64,000 bases of DNA. It comes from Gelidibacter algens. GTDB taxonomy: Bacteria; Bacteroidota; Bacteroidia; Flavobacteriales; Flavobacteriaceae. Of the stretch, positions 53,812 to 63,559 are shown piece by piece. The DNA is taken from assembly GCF_001678675.1 (NCBI RefSeq), contig NZ_LZRN01000013.1, forward strand, positions 36,310-100,309, given 5' to 3'. Under the pieces are notes generated by a model. It did no database searches. It saw only the letters and a list, made by a program, of their open reading frames with translations, and was not told the DNA's origin. Numbering within the stretch: the first letter of the stretch is position 1; every line of letters starts with the position of its first letter. The translations under genes and the position numbers were made by a program.

Positions 53812-54307
53812 AATTGAACGAAACAATGAACAGCAGCAATATCTAAAGATTCCTGCCCATTTACTCAGACATTCTGAAAGTGTGGAATTGGATTTGGAAA
53901 GGGATGCCAATGGAATGGGAATTATTCTGGGTAGGAATTCGAGATGTGTGTCTGTGGCCACATTCTCGTTTGCTCCCGAAGGTCGCAAAGAAAAAAAAGG
54001 AGTGTTTAAGGGGAAAAGTGATCTGGTTAAGTTTAGATGTTCCATCTATGAAAAGAAGCTTCTAAACATTAAGGCTGCAGCCTCAGGATTGAGCCTAAGC
54101 GAATATATCCGGCGGTCCGTATTCGATAAGGACATTACCGAACGGTTTAGCGAGGAGCACATCGAACTTTATAAGATGATGATCAAATACCATAATAATT
54201 TTAAGGCCATCGGGAATATGTACAGAAAACGAAATCCTAAACTGACCGAATCGGTATATGCCCTGGCCAATGAAATCAAGACACATCTCAAAAAATTTCA
54301 ATCATGA
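53795..54307 (+). CDS. MobC-like relaxosome protein
   Basis: DNA-binding accessory protein that melts oriT for the relaxase. The 170 residues have a basic N-terminal half and a C-terminal MobC domain: LVKFRCSIYEKKLLNIKAAA, then GLSLSEYIRRSVFDK in ribbon-helix-helix style, and YKMMIKYHNNFKAIGNMYRK. The ATG lies within the end of the primase gene and its TGA overlaps the relaxase ATG (ATGA), so all three are translationally coupled. oriT is probably close by but could not be identified by eye. Confidence 0.87.
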   Translation: MREKNEIERNNEQQQYLKIPAHLLRHSESVELDLERDANGMGIILGRNSRCVSVATFSFAPEGRKEKKGVFKGKSDLVKFRCSIYEKKLLNIKAAASGLSLSEYIRRSVFDKDITERFSEEHIELYKMMIKYHNNFKAIGNMYRKRNPKLTESVYALANEIKTHLKKFQS

Positions 54308-55161
54308 TAGGAAAGGGTAAAAGCATATCACACACCAGAGCCTCGATGGCATATGGATGGAACCAGGAAAAGGATGCCGAGATCGTGCTTAAGGAATTTT
54401 TGCATGGTGATTCCCCAGCAGAAATTACCAAAGAATTCAAAATGCTCCAGGATCTGAATTGCAATTGTACCAAGAACACCCTGTCATTTATCATCAGTCC
54501 AACGGTTGAGGACGGTAAAAAATTGGACAAGAGTAAATTGGAAGAAATATCAAAACGGTTCATGCACGAAATGAAATTGGGAGAACGTCAGGCCGTAGCT
54601 TTTGTGCATAAGGACAAAGAACATAAGCACATCCATTTGTATATCAATCGTATTGATTTTAAAGGTGTGGCTTACAATGACAGCTTTATAGGAAAACGGA
54701 GCCAATTGGCAGCAGAAAAAGTAGCTGAACAAATGGAATTGACCACCGTTAAACAAGTGCAATTTGAAAAAGAATTCAATCTGAAGGAACTGCGAACCGA
54801 AATCAAGCGCAGACATGACCTGACCATGAATCAATTTAAGCCCAAATCCTTTGATGCCTATATAAAGGGTATGGAAACCAATGGGGTCAAAGTTCTTCCT
54901 ACGATAAATAATCAGAACAATTTACAAGGGTTTCGTTTTCAGTTTGATGGGCATAATTTAAAAGGGAGCGAAGTCCATCGTAATATGTCCATAGGAAATA
55001 TAGGCAAACAAATGGGGAGCCTGGAAGGTGCAAAGATTTTAAAGAATAATATGGTGGGCGTGAAGCTCGCAGGCAAAACAGTGGGTCTAGCGCCACAATT
55101 AGCTTTAAAGCTGACCAAATTCATTATCAAAAAAACAATTCAACATGGACTCTCTTATTAA
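54304..55161 (+). CDS. Relaxase/mobilization nuclease
   Basis: Nicks oriT and pilots the strand during conjugation. The 285 residues contain the three-histidine metal motif HKHIHLYINR at His107, His109 and His111. An N-terminal segment of the MOBP/MobA type (GKGKSISHTRASMAYGW) and a C-terminal basic helix region (IKRRHDLTMNQFKPKS) are also present. It lacks a C-terminal primase or helicase domain, as usual for IME relaxases. Start ATG at 54304 overlaps the mobC stop by four bases. Confidence 0.93.
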   Translation: MIGKGKSISHTRASMAYGWNQEKDAEIVLKEFLHGDSPAEITKEFKMLQDLNCNCTKNTLSFIISPTVEDGKKLDKSKLEEISKRFMHEMKLGERQAVAFVHKDKEHKHIHLYINRIDFKGVAYNDSFIGKRSQLAAEKVAEQMELTTVKQVQFEKEFNLKELRTEIKRRHDLTMNQFKPKSFDAYIKGMETNGVKVLPTINNQNNLQGFRFQFDGHNLKGSEVHRNMSIGNIGKQMGSLEGAKILKNNMVGVKLAGKTVGLAPQLALKLTKFIIKKTIQHGLSY

Positions 55162-55172
55162 ATACATGGATC

Positions 55173-55496
55173 ATGACAAAACTTGAAGAACTTACCGCTT
55201 TATTGGTCAATGAGATCAATGACTTTAAAAGTGCCGTAGAAAAACTGGAGAAAATCAACGCCCAGTTAAGAGATACAAAAATCAAGATGGATCTTTCGGA
55301 ATATAAAATGCTTATCCAATCCCATCAAGAACAGATGATCTCCAATATTAAAGCGATGGAGCGGTTTCAAAACCACTTTGACAATAAAATAAAGGAGGCC
55401 AAGATTTATCCTAATTGGGCGGTGGTGGTTTTTATTTTGAGTTTAGTAATAGGTGTTGTTGGGGTGGTGCTTTTAGTGATGAGCTATTTTGGGTGA
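55173..55496 (+). CDS. Small coiled-coil membrane protein linked to mobilization genes
   Basis: A 107-residue protein with an N-terminal coiled coil (LEELTALLVNEINDFKSAVE with heptad leucines, residues 3-75) and one C-terminal membrane segment (residues 82-104), leaving a very short tail (YFG). It begins 11 bases after the relaxase stop. Genes of this kind follow relaxases in many Bacteroidota mobilizable elements; it may help dock the relaxosome to the membrane, but that is inference. No enzymatic motif. Confidence 0.82.
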   Translation: MTKLEELTALLVNEINDFKSAVEKLEKINAQLRDTKIKMDLSEYKMLIQSHQEQMISNIKAMERFQNHFDNKIKEAKIYPNWAVVVFILSLVIGVVGVVLLVMSYFG

Positions 55497-55878
55497 CAAC
55501 AAGAGTTCATTAAACAGTTCTGCTTCCAAACACAATACTTTTTTTCCTTTTTTTTAGCTATTATATTATGTGTTTTTACGGTGTGAGCAACACTTTAGTA
55601 TATTCCATATTCTCCTCAATTTTGATTTTATCAATACAAGTATATACGGATACTCGATCGAATAAGTGAATGTGCAAGCGCTTATTATGTTAGCGGAGAA
55701 CTTTCTTTTAATAGAATTTTATTGTCGTAATATGCCAGATTATTTAAGTACAGCGATAGGAAGCATTCTTTTTTATAAATAATCTTCCTATATTGAACGT
55801 CTTAAGCGACTTGTTGATTGGTCTATAATTGCCCTAACGGTTATAATTACTGAAAAACTTGATGCGTTACCAACCGCT
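55497..55878. other. Boundary gap between mobilization module and restriction cargo
   Basis: 382 bases without an ORF. The left part is T-rich (a run near 55540-55556). An AAGCGCTT palindrome (55676-55683) echoes the core of the palindrome at 51166. TATAATTG at 55824-55831 is the nearest -7-like sequence to hsdR, imperfect and without a -33 box. Confidence 0.5.
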
Positions 55879-58257
55879 ATGAACAAAAAAGAGCTTTCAG
55901 AAAGAGATATCTGTACTAAATTTATCAATCCAGCCATTAAGAAAGCGGGATGGAATATGAGAACTCAAGTGAGGGAAGAAGTATATTTCACAGATGGCCG
56001 AATAATAGTTCAAGGTAAACTGTATGTGCGCGGAAAAAGTAAAAAGGCAGATTATATATTATACCACAAGCCTAATGTTCCCATTGCAATTGTTGAAGCC
56101 AAAAACAATAATAAACCTGTGGGCTCCGGAATGCAACAGGCTTTGGAATATGCAGATATCCTTCAAATCCCTTTTGTCTTCAGCTCAAATGGAGACTCTT
56201 TCGTTTTTCATGATAAGACGCTAACAGATGGTGACATCGAAAAGGAAATTAAATTAGATGATTTCCCTTCTCCTGAAGCCTTATGGCAGAAATACCTTAA
56301 GTATAAAAACATTGAAACCCCTCAAGCTTTAGAAATAGTCGAGCAAGATTACTATGTGGATGATAGTGACATGTCCCCACGTTATTATCAACAAAATGCG
56401 GTGAATAGAACCATTGAAGCCATTGCAAAAGATCAAAAGCGTATCATTTTGGTCATGGCAACTGGTACTGGTAAAACTTACACAGCTTTTAATTTTATTT
56501 GGCGTCTCTGGAAGACAGGTCTTAAAAAACGTATCCTGTTTCTTGCGGACAGAAACGCATTATTGACCCAAACTAAAAATGGCGATTTTTCTCCTTTCGG
56601 AAATGATATCATGCATATTATCAAGAATAGAAAAATCGACAAATCCTATCAGATATATTTTGCATTGTATCAAGGATTAACAAGTACTGACGAAGAGAAA
56701 AACGCTTACAAGGAGTTCAGTCCAGATTTCTTTGATTTGATAGTGATTGATGAGTGTCATAGAGGAAGTGCGTCAGAAGCTTCGGCGTGGCGAGATGTGT
56801 TGACGTATTTTAATTCGGCAACTCAAATCGGACTTACAGCTACTCCAAAGGAAACTAAAGATGTTTCCAATATGGAATATTTTGGGGAACCTGTTTATAC
56901 CTATTCGTTAAAACAAGGCATTGAAGATGGTTTCTTAGCACCTTATAAAGTGGTCAGAATTACGACCAGTGTGGATGACGGATGGCGGCCAACAGTTGGT
57001 TTACGTGATAAATATGGACATGAAATAGAAGACCGTATTTATAACCTCAAAGATTACGATCGGACTTTAGCTATTGACGAACGCACCGAAGTTATTGCCA
57101 AAAAAATCACAGAGTATTTAAAAGCAACAGATCGGTATGCCAAAACGATTGTGTTTTGTACAGATATTGATCATGCCAATAGAATGCGACAAGCACTTAT
57201 TAATGAGAATGCAGATTTGGTGGCTAAGCATTGGAATTACTGTGTTAAAATAACAGGAGATGATGACGTCGGTAAACAAGAGCTTGACAATTTTACTGAT
57301 GTAGAAGAACGGTTTCCAGTAATTGCTACTACTTCAAAAATGCTAACTACAGGAATCGATACTAAAATGGTAAAGTTTATTGTATTAGAATCGAACATAC
57401 AATCGGTAACCGAGTTTAAGCAAATCATAGGTAGAGGAACACGGATTAGGGAGGCTGAAGGGAAAGTGTATTTTACGATTATGGATTTCAGAAAAGCCAC
57501 CAATATTTTTGCGAGGCCCGATTTTGATGGAGATCCAGTACAAATTTATGAGCCACCATTAGATGGACCAGTTGTTCCTCCTGATGAAACAGAGCCTAAC
57601 GATCCAACTGCACCAGAAACAGTATTATCTGATCCCTGGCCTGAATTTACAGATGGTCCAAATATCGATATTGATGATGGTCCTACTGAAATTAGGAAAT
57701 ATTACGTTAATCAAGTGCCTGTTTCAGTTGTGAATGAGCGCGTGCAATATTACGGTAAGGATGGGAAATTAATAACAGAATCCTTAAAGGATTATTCCAA
57801 AGCAAATATTGAAAAAGAATTTTCAACTCTTGACGATTTCATCCTAAGGTGGAGCGAAGCTGACAAGAAGGAAGAACTCATAAAAGAACTGGCAGAGCAT
57901 GGGATCTTCTTAGAAGCACTTCGCGATGAAGTCGGGCAGGATTTAGATGACTTTGATTTAATCTGTCACATTGCATTTGACCAACCTGCTTTAACGCGAC
58001 AGGAACGTGCCAATAATGTACGGAAGCGCAATTACTTTGTTAAATACACTGAAACGGCACAAACAGTTTTAAATAGTTTATTAGATAAATATGCGCAAGA
58101 AGGTATTTATTCCATTGAACAAGGTTCTGTACTAAAAGTGAAACCATTGACTGACATGGGTTCTCCTGTAGAATTGGTAAGAGCATTCGGGAAAAATAAA
58201 GATTTTGAAAAAGCTCTAAAAGAATTAGAAAACGAAATATATCACATAACCGCTTAA
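55879..58257 (+). CDS. hsdR: Type I restriction enzyme HsdR (EcoEI-like)
   Basis: Translocating and cleaving subunit. Residues about 1-110 form the PD-(D/E)xK nuclease with Asp58 (KKADYILY) and Glu73-x-Lys75 (VEAKN). The SF2 motor has Walker A TGTGKT (195-200), the DECH box (291-294) and LTATPKET. Motif VI QIIGRGTRIRE lies near residue 520. The last 200 residues resemble the EcoEI R-protein C-terminal domain that contacts the methylase. The 792-residue length fits type IB/EcoEI-like enzymes. It opens the operon hsdR-X-hsdM-hsdS; X starts two bases after its stop. All catalytic motifs look intact. Confidence 0.95.
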   Translation: MNKKELSERDICTKFINPAIKKAGWNMRTQVREEVYFTDGRIIVQGKLYVRGKSKKADYILYHKPNVPIAIVEAKNNNKPVGSGMQQALEYADILQIPFVFSSNGDSFVFHDKTLTDGDIEKEIKLDDFPSPEALWQKYLKYKNIETPQALEIVEQDYYVDDSDMSPRYYQQNAVNRTIEAIAKDQKRIILVMATGTGKTYTAFNFIWRLWKTGLKKRILFLADRNALLTQTKNGDFSPFGNDIMHIIKNRKIDKSYQIYFALYQGLTSTDEEKNAYKEFSPDFFDLIVIDECHRGSASEASAWRDVLTYFNSATQIGLTATPKETKDVSNMEYFGEPVYTYSLKQGIEDGFLAPYKVVRITTSVDDGWRPTVGLRDKYGHEIEDRIYNLKDYDRTLAIDERTEVIAKKITEYLKATDRYAKTIVFCTDIDHANRMRQALINENADLVAKHWNYCVKITGDDDVGKQELDNFTDVEERFPVIATTSKMLTTGIDTKMVKFIVLESNIQSVTEFKQIIGRGTRIREAEGKVYFTIMDFRKATNIFARPDFDGDPVQIYEPPLDGPVVPPDETEPNDPTAPETVLSDPWPEFTDGPNIDIDDGPTEIRKYYVNQVPVSVVNERVQYYGKDGKLITESLKDYSKANIEKEFSTLDDFILRWSEADKKEELIKELAEHGIFLEALRDEVGQDLDDFDLICHIAFDQPALTRQERANNVRKRNYFVKYTETAQTVLNSLLDKYAQEGIYSIEQGSVLKVKPLTDMGSPVELVRAFGKNKDFEKALKELENEIYHITA

Positions 58258-58259
58258 AT

Positions 58260-60395
58260 ATGAAAATATCCCAAATTCTAGATAAAATTGATGAACGACA
58301 ACTATTCGTTCCTGCATTTCAGAGAGAATATGTTTGGAAAAGACAACACGCGAAAGATTTAGTGTCTTCTTTAATCCAGGATTATCCCACTGGCACAATG
58401 TTAACATGGGAAACCAATTATCCTCCAGAATTAAAAGGTTCGCATAAGTATGATGAACGTCAAGGAGCTGTTAAATTGATATTGGATGGGCAACAGCGCA
58501 TTACCACGTTGTATATGTTGATGACTGGAAATATTCCACCCTATTATAAAAAACATGAGATCTTGGTTGACATTAGAAACCTATATGTTAATGTTGAAAC
58601 GCTTGCACTTGAATATTATAAAATTACAGTGATGGAAAATGATCCGTTATGGGTTAACATTACTGATATTTTTCAAGCAAAAATACGTTATCGTGATGTC
58701 ATTCAGAAATTAGAATTGAAATTGGATGGAGAAAGAGTGGAAAGAGAAAAATCTGATCTTATAGATGATAATTTTAGAGCGATAGAAAAAATTAAGGATC
58801 GTGATTTTCAAGAACAAATTATACCACCAAAAGCTTCATTAAAAGAGGCAATAGATATATTTTATATTGTGAATGCAAGTGGTGTTAATTTAACTGACGC
58901 CGAATTGGCTTTAGCTCAAATATCAGGTTATTGGCCTGAAGCTAGAGATTTGTTTAAAAAGAAGCTGGTCGAATTAGAAAAGCATGGTTTTGTCTTTAAG
59001 CTTGACTTTATTGTCTATGTATTATTGGGAATTTTGCATAATATGGGTTCTAAATTAGACAAGTTGCACAGTCAAGATAATAAGGAACATATAAAGGCAG
59101 CATGGAAACGATTGGATGAAGATGTTTTGGATTATGTTTTTAATGTATTAAAAAGTCAAGCATATATTGACCATACCAAAGAAGTGAACTCCGTATATGC
59201 GTTTGTACCAATTATAGTTTACGCATATAATAAGGGTCCAAAAAAATTATCTCAATTAGAAATTAAGAAAGTAATAAAATGGTTTTATTATTCTCAAATT
59301 CGTCAACGTTATGTTAGTCAGTTACAGCAGAAACTAGATAAAGACATAGGCATTGTAGCCAAAGATGAAAATCCATTTGATAAATTGTTAAGCATTATTG
59401 CAGCAGAACGTCCTTTGGAAATAAGTAAGGACGAATTTGTTGGTGTTGGTATAAGCCATGCACTTTGGGGATTAATGAATTTTTATTTTAAAAGTAAAGG
59501 TGCTATTTGTTTCACAACAGGCATCAATATTCGTAAAAATATGGGTAAAAAATACGAACTCGAATGGGATCATATTTTTCCATACTCGCTATTAAAGCTG
59601 GAAGGATATAATAGAAACAATAGAGTTAAATATAGTCTTGCACAGGAAATTACAAATAGAGCCATATTAACACAACTTGCAAATCGAAAGAAAAGCAATC
59701 ATCTCGCTGAAGGTTATTTAGAAGATACTTCAATAGAATTTCCAGACGCTTTGGAGAAACAATGTATTCCACAAGATAAAGAGTTGTGGAAAATGGAGAA
59801 TTTTGAATTGTTTTTAGAAAAACGAAGAATCCTTTTGGCTAAAGAACTTAATGAATTCCTAAATAACATCACTGAAACAAACTATGCATCACTTGACATG
59901 GATATTGTCGAAATGATTTTGTCGGGAGAAAACAGTCAAGTGGAATTTAAAACCACTTTGCGTTATGACATGCGGGAAAATAAGGTGAACAAAAAACTTG
60001 AAGAAGTGGTTCTAAAAACCTTGGCTGCATTTTCTAATGGTCAAGGAGGTACATTGGTCATGGGAATAACGGACGAATTGGAAGTCATAGGTCTAGAAAA
60101 TGACCTTAAAACGCTGACGAGTGGCACCAAAGATGAATTTGAGTTGCATTTAAGAAATTTAGTGAATCACGCGTACGGAATTGAATTTGCCACAAACAAT
60201 TTAACAGTCTCTTTTCCGGAAGTTAATGAGGTAGAAATTTGCGTTTGTGATATTAAACAAGGTTTAAGACCATTATATACTGAAGTTACCGATAAAAACG
60301 GAAATAAGTCTAAAAAATTCTATGTAAGAAGTGGCAACTCTTCACAGGAAATTGATATTACAGAGGCCGCACAATATATTAATCAAAGATTTTAA
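58260..60395 (+). CDS. DUF262 (GmrSD-like) - HNH/DUF1524-like - AlbA_2 fusion inside the hsd operon
   Basis: A 711-residue three-domain protein. The N-terminus is a DUF262/ParB-like domain: FQREYVWK at 20-27 and the nucleotide-binding ILDGQQRITTL at 74-84. A HNH/DUF1524-like segment lies at about 430-485 (EWDHIFPYSLL with His438, then NRAILTQLANRKKSNH). The C-terminus from about 557 is an AlbA_2/Schlafen-type domain: ENSQVEFKTT, FSNGQGGTLVMGI (591-603), and a YVRSGNSS ending. GmrSD enzymes cleave modified phage DNA using such DUF262 and HNH parts. The AlbA_2 addition and the position between hsdR and hsdM suggest an effector tied to the restriction system. The role is inference. Confidence 0.85.
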   Translation: MKISQILDKIDERQLFVPAFQREYVWKRQHAKDLVSSLIQDYPTGTMLTWETNYPPELKGSHKYDERQGAVKLILDGQQRITTLYMLMTGNIPPYYKKHEILVDIRNLYVNVETLALEYYKITVMENDPLWVNITDIFQAKIRYRDVIQKLELKLDGERVEREKSDLIDDNFRAIEKIKDRDFQEQIIPPKASLKEAIDIFYIVNASGVNLTDAELALAQISGYWPEARDLFKKKLVELEKHGFVFKLDFIVYVLLGILHNMGSKLDKLHSQDNKEHIKAAWKRLDEDVLDYVFNVLKSQAYIDHTKEVNSVYAFVPIIVYAYNKGPKKLSQLEIKKVIKWFYYSQIRQRYVSQLQQKLDKDIGIVAKDENPFDKLLSIIAAERPLEISKDEFVGVGISHALWGLMNFYFKSKGAICFTTGINIRKNMGKKYELEWDHIFPYSLLKLEGYNRNNRVKYSLAQEITNRAILTQLANRKKSNHLAEGYLEDTSIEFPDALEKQCIPQDKELWKMENFELFLEKRRILLAKELNEFLNNITETNYASLDMDIVEMILSGENSQVEFKTTLRYDMRENKVNKKLEEVVLKTLAAFSNGQGGTLVMGITDELEVIGLENDLKTLTSGTKDEFELHLRNLVNHAYGIEFATNNLTVSFPEVNEVEICVCDIKQGLRPLYTEVTDKNGNKSKKFYVRSGNSSQEIDITEAAQYINQRF

Positions 60396-60403
60396 AAAAC
60401 CTA

Positions 60404-61834
60404 ATGAGTAACATAACAACAAACATAAAAGGCATACGCGACATCATGCGTAAGGATACAGGAGTCGATGGCGATGCACAACGCATCTCACAAATGGTAT
60501 GGATGCTATTTATGAAAATATTTGCCGACAAAGAAGAAGAATGGGAAATCACTTTAGACAATTATGAGTCGCCAATTCCTGAAAATCTAAAATGGCAAAA
60601 CTGGGCAGCAGATGATGAAGGTCTAACTGGTGATGCTTTGATGGATTTTATAGATAATAAATTATTCCCGGCACTTAAAGATTTAGATATAACTATAAGT
60701 CCGCAAGCTCATATCATCCGCTCGGTGTTTGATGATACCTATAACTATATGAAAAACGGGACGCTCTTCCGTCAGGTCATTAATGTTATTGATCAGATTG
60801 ATTTTAATAGCACAACCGAGCGTCACTTATTTAATGATATTTACGAAACCATTTTAAAAGAATTGCAATCGGCAGGATCATCAGGGGAATATTACACCCC
60901 AAGAGCCGTTACGCAATTTATGGTAGATATGATCAACCCACAATTGGGTGAAAGTGTTCTTGATCCTGCATGCGGAACAGGCGGTTTTTTAACTTGCACC
61001 ATTGACCATATCCGTGAGCAAGTAAAGACGCCTAAAGATAGAGAGATCATGCAAAACTCGATACGAGGGGTTGAAAAAAAGCCATTACCGCATTTACTGT
61101 GTACCACCAATTTGATGCTGAATGGCTTTGATTTGCCAGCGGTACGACGCGATAATTTACTGAGCAAACCTTATGCCGATTGGGGCGCAAAAGATAAGTT
61201 GGATATTATTGTTACCAATCCACCGTTTGGCGGGGTGGAAGAAGATGGTACCGAAACCAACTTCCCTCAAAAGTTTAGAACTAAAGAAACTGCCGATTTA
61301 TTCTTAGCCTTAATTATTAAGTTGCTAAAAAACAACGGACGTTGCGCCATTGTTTTACCCGATGGCACCTTGTTTGGCGAAGGCATGAAAACACGTTTAA
61401 AAGAAGAGTTATTAGAGCGTTGTAACCTGCATACCATTGTGCGTTTACCAAATGGCGTATTTAACCCTTATACCAGTATTAAAACCAATTTATTGTTTTT
61501 TGAAAAGGGAACCCCAACTAAAGATATTTGGTATTTTGAACATCCTTATCCAGAAGGTGTAAAAAGCTATAATAAAGGTAAACCTATTCATATTAAAGAG
61601 TTTGATTTAGAAAAAGCGTGGTGGGATAATCGAGAGGAGAATGAAAACGCTTGGAAAGTATCTATTGATGACATAAAGAAGCGGAACTTTAATCTTGATA
61701 TAAAAAACCCACACCAAGAAGCAGACGATTTAGCAAGCCCAGAAGAATTATTGGCAAAATTTGAAGCCACCGAGAAGAAGATTTCATCCATTCAAGACGA
61801 GATTATTAATGTATTAACTGAAGCTTTAAAATAG
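60404..61834 (+). CDS. hsdM: Type I DNA methyltransferase HsdM
   Basis: N6-adenine methyltransferase subunit. An N-terminal helical domain (HsdM_N, about residues 5-140) is followed by the SAM-binding motif DPACGTGGF (187-195) and catalytic NPPF (272-275), in the order typical of gamma-class N6A enzymes. GSSGEYYTPR precedes motif I as usual. Its start lies 8 bases after the fusion gene stop and its own stop is 1 base before the hsdS ATG. Length 476 is normal. It modifies the adenines within the half-sites read by HsdS. Confidence 0.96.
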   Translation: MSNITTNIKGIRDIMRKDTGVDGDAQRISQMVWMLFMKIFADKEEEWEITLDNYESPIPENLKWQNWAADDEGLTGDALMDFIDNKLFPALKDLDITISPQAHIIRSVFDDTYNYMKNGTLFRQVINVIDQIDFNSTTERHLFNDIYETILKELQSAGSSGEYYTPRAVTQFMVDMINPQLGESVLDPACGTGGFLTCTIDHIREQVKTPKDREIMQNSIRGVEKKPLPHLLCTTNLMLNGFDLPAVRRDNLLSKPYADWGAKDKLDIIVTNPPFGGVEEDGTETNFPQKFRTKETADLFLALIIKLLKNNGRCAIVLPDGTLFGEGMKTRLKEELLERCNLHTIVRLPNGVFNPYTSIKTNLLFFEKGTPTKDIWYFEHPYPEGVKSYNKGKPIHIKEFDLEKAWWDNREENENAWKVSIDDIKKRNFNLDIKNPHQEADDLASPEELLAKFEATEKKISSIQDEIINVLTEALK

Positions 61835-61835
61835 G

Positions 61836-63530
61836 ATGCAACTACTACAACATTTTAAGGACTTAACGCTTCACCCTAAAAACGCACAAGAGATTAAAGG
61901 CTTGATTCTACAATTAGCCATACAGGGCAAATTGACTTCAAATTGGAGAAAAAACAATATTGATATTGAACCTGTTTCAGAATTGCTGAAAAAAGTTGAA
62001 AAAGAAAAGGCTCAACTTATTAAGGATAAAAGGATAAAAGTTGAAAAATCTTTATCATCAATAAGTAAGGGTGAAGTTCCTTATGTAATACCAGAAAGTT
62101 GGAGTTGGTATAAATTAGCCGAACTGAGTTCCATTAATGGTGGTTTCGCATTTAAAAGCGCAAACTATATTGATGATGGAGCAAGAGTAATTCGCATATC
62201 TGATTTTGATGAAAATGGTTTTAAAAATCATAAGATAGTCAGGCATTTATATACAAATGATTTAGAATCCTATGTTTTGGAAGACAAAAACATATTAATT
62301 GCTATGACTGGCGGAACCGTTGGCAAAAGTTTATTTGTCAATGAAGTTCCAGAAATTATGGTTGTCAACCAACGAGTGGCAACAATCAAAATATTCATGC
62401 CTATTTATGAAGCTTATATTAATTGTGTTATCCCAACCAAATTAATTCAAGATGTTATTGAAGAAGCTAAAAATTCGACAAATGATAATATTTCAATGTC
62501 TGATATTAAGGGTTTTAAAATACCACTTCCTCCCTTAGAGGAACAAAAAGAAATCGTCCGCGTCGTAGAAATTCTTTTTAAAGAAGTTGAGCAATTAGAG
62601 AAATTGACCCTCGAACGCATTTCTTTAAAAGAAGATTTTGTTACCTCTGCCTTACAGCAACTCACTACCAATAATGCAAACCAAGAATGGGCGTATTTAC
62701 AAGAACATTTTAAAAGCTTCTTTAATGAAACCAAAAACATTAAAAAGTTACGGGAAACGGTTTTGCAACTGGCTGTTCAAGGAAAACTCACCGCACACTG
62801 GCGAGTAAATAATCCTGAGAGAGAAGATGCCAGCATCTTATTAAAGCGCATCCAAATGGAGAAAGCACAACTTATAAAGGACAAAAAGATAAAAAAGGAA
62901 AAAGCATTACCTGTAATTACTAAAGACGAAATTCCTTATGAATTGCCTGATGGATGGGTTTGGTGTAGAATTGGAGAAGTCTCGATTCATTCACTTGGTA
63001 AAATGTTAGATAGAAATAAAAATACTGGTACTTACAAGCCATATTTAAGAAATCAAAATGTCCGCTGGTTTTCAATTGATATGAATGATGTTAAAGAAAT
63101 GAAATTTGAAGAAAATGAATTTGAAAAGTTTTCAGCTAAGAAAGGAGATGTGCTTATTTGTGAAGGTGGCTATCCAGGAAGAGCTTCTATTTGGGATAAA
63201 GATTACCCAATCATGATTCAAAAAGCTCTTCATAGAGTAAGATTTATTGATGAGCTTATCGATCCAAATTTATTTGTTTCATATTTATGGTTACTTGATA
63301 GCAATCGATCAATAGAGCAATATTTTACAGGAGCTGGGATACAACATTTGACGGGTCAATCTCTTCATAAAATGTTATTTCCATTACCTCCATTCCGAGA
63401 ACAAAAAGCCATTGTCCAAAATGTAAATGCTTTAATGGGTTTATGTGATGCGTTGGAGCAGGAAGTAAAACAAAGTCAAGAACAAAGTGAGCGGTTGATG
63501 CAGAGTTGTTTGCGGGAGGTTTTTGAATAA
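61836..63530 (+). CDS. hsdS: Type I specificity subunit HsdS with two target-recognition domains
   Basis: DNA-recognition subunit, 564 residues. It shows the two-fold repeat of the family: LILQLAIQGKLT (24-35) and VLQLAVQGKLTAHWR (309-323) are conserved helices, each followed by a KAQLIKDK[RK]IK linker copy. TRD1 lies at about residues 85-230 and TRD2 at about 360-535; they differ in sequence, so the recognition site should be bipartite and asymmetric. PLPPLEEQKEIVR and PLPPFREQKAIVQ end each half. The DNA site cannot be predicted. Both halves are intact. Confidence 0.94.
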   Translation: MQLLQHFKDLTLHPKNAQEIKGLILQLAIQGKLTSNWRKNNIDIEPVSELLKKVEKEKAQLIKDKRIKVEKSLSSISKGEVPYVIPESWSWYKLAELSSINGGFAFKSANYIDDGARVIRISDFDENGFKNHKIVRHLYTNDLESYVLEDKNILIAMTGGTVGKSLFVNEVPEIMVVNQRVATIKIFMPIYEAYINCVIPTKLIQDVIEEAKNSTNDNISMSDIKGFKIPLPPLEEQKEIVRVVEILFKEVEQLEKLTLERISLKEDFVTSALQQLTTNNANQEWAYLQEHFKSFFNETKNIKKLRETVLQLAVQGKLTAHWRVNNPEREDASILLKRIQMEKAQLIKDKKIKKEKALPVITKDEIPYELPDGWVWCRIGEVSIHSLGKMLDRNKNTGTYKPYLRNQNVRWFSIDMNDVKEMKFEENEFEKFSAKKGDVLICEGGYPGRASIWDKDYPIMIQKALHRVRFIDELIDPNLFVSYLWLLDSNRSIEQYFTGAGIQHLTGQSLHKMLFPLPPFREQKAIVQNVNALMGLCDALEQEVKQSQEQSERLMQSCLREVFE

Positions 63531-63559
63531 GGCAAATTTAATAATTTAATTAATCAGTT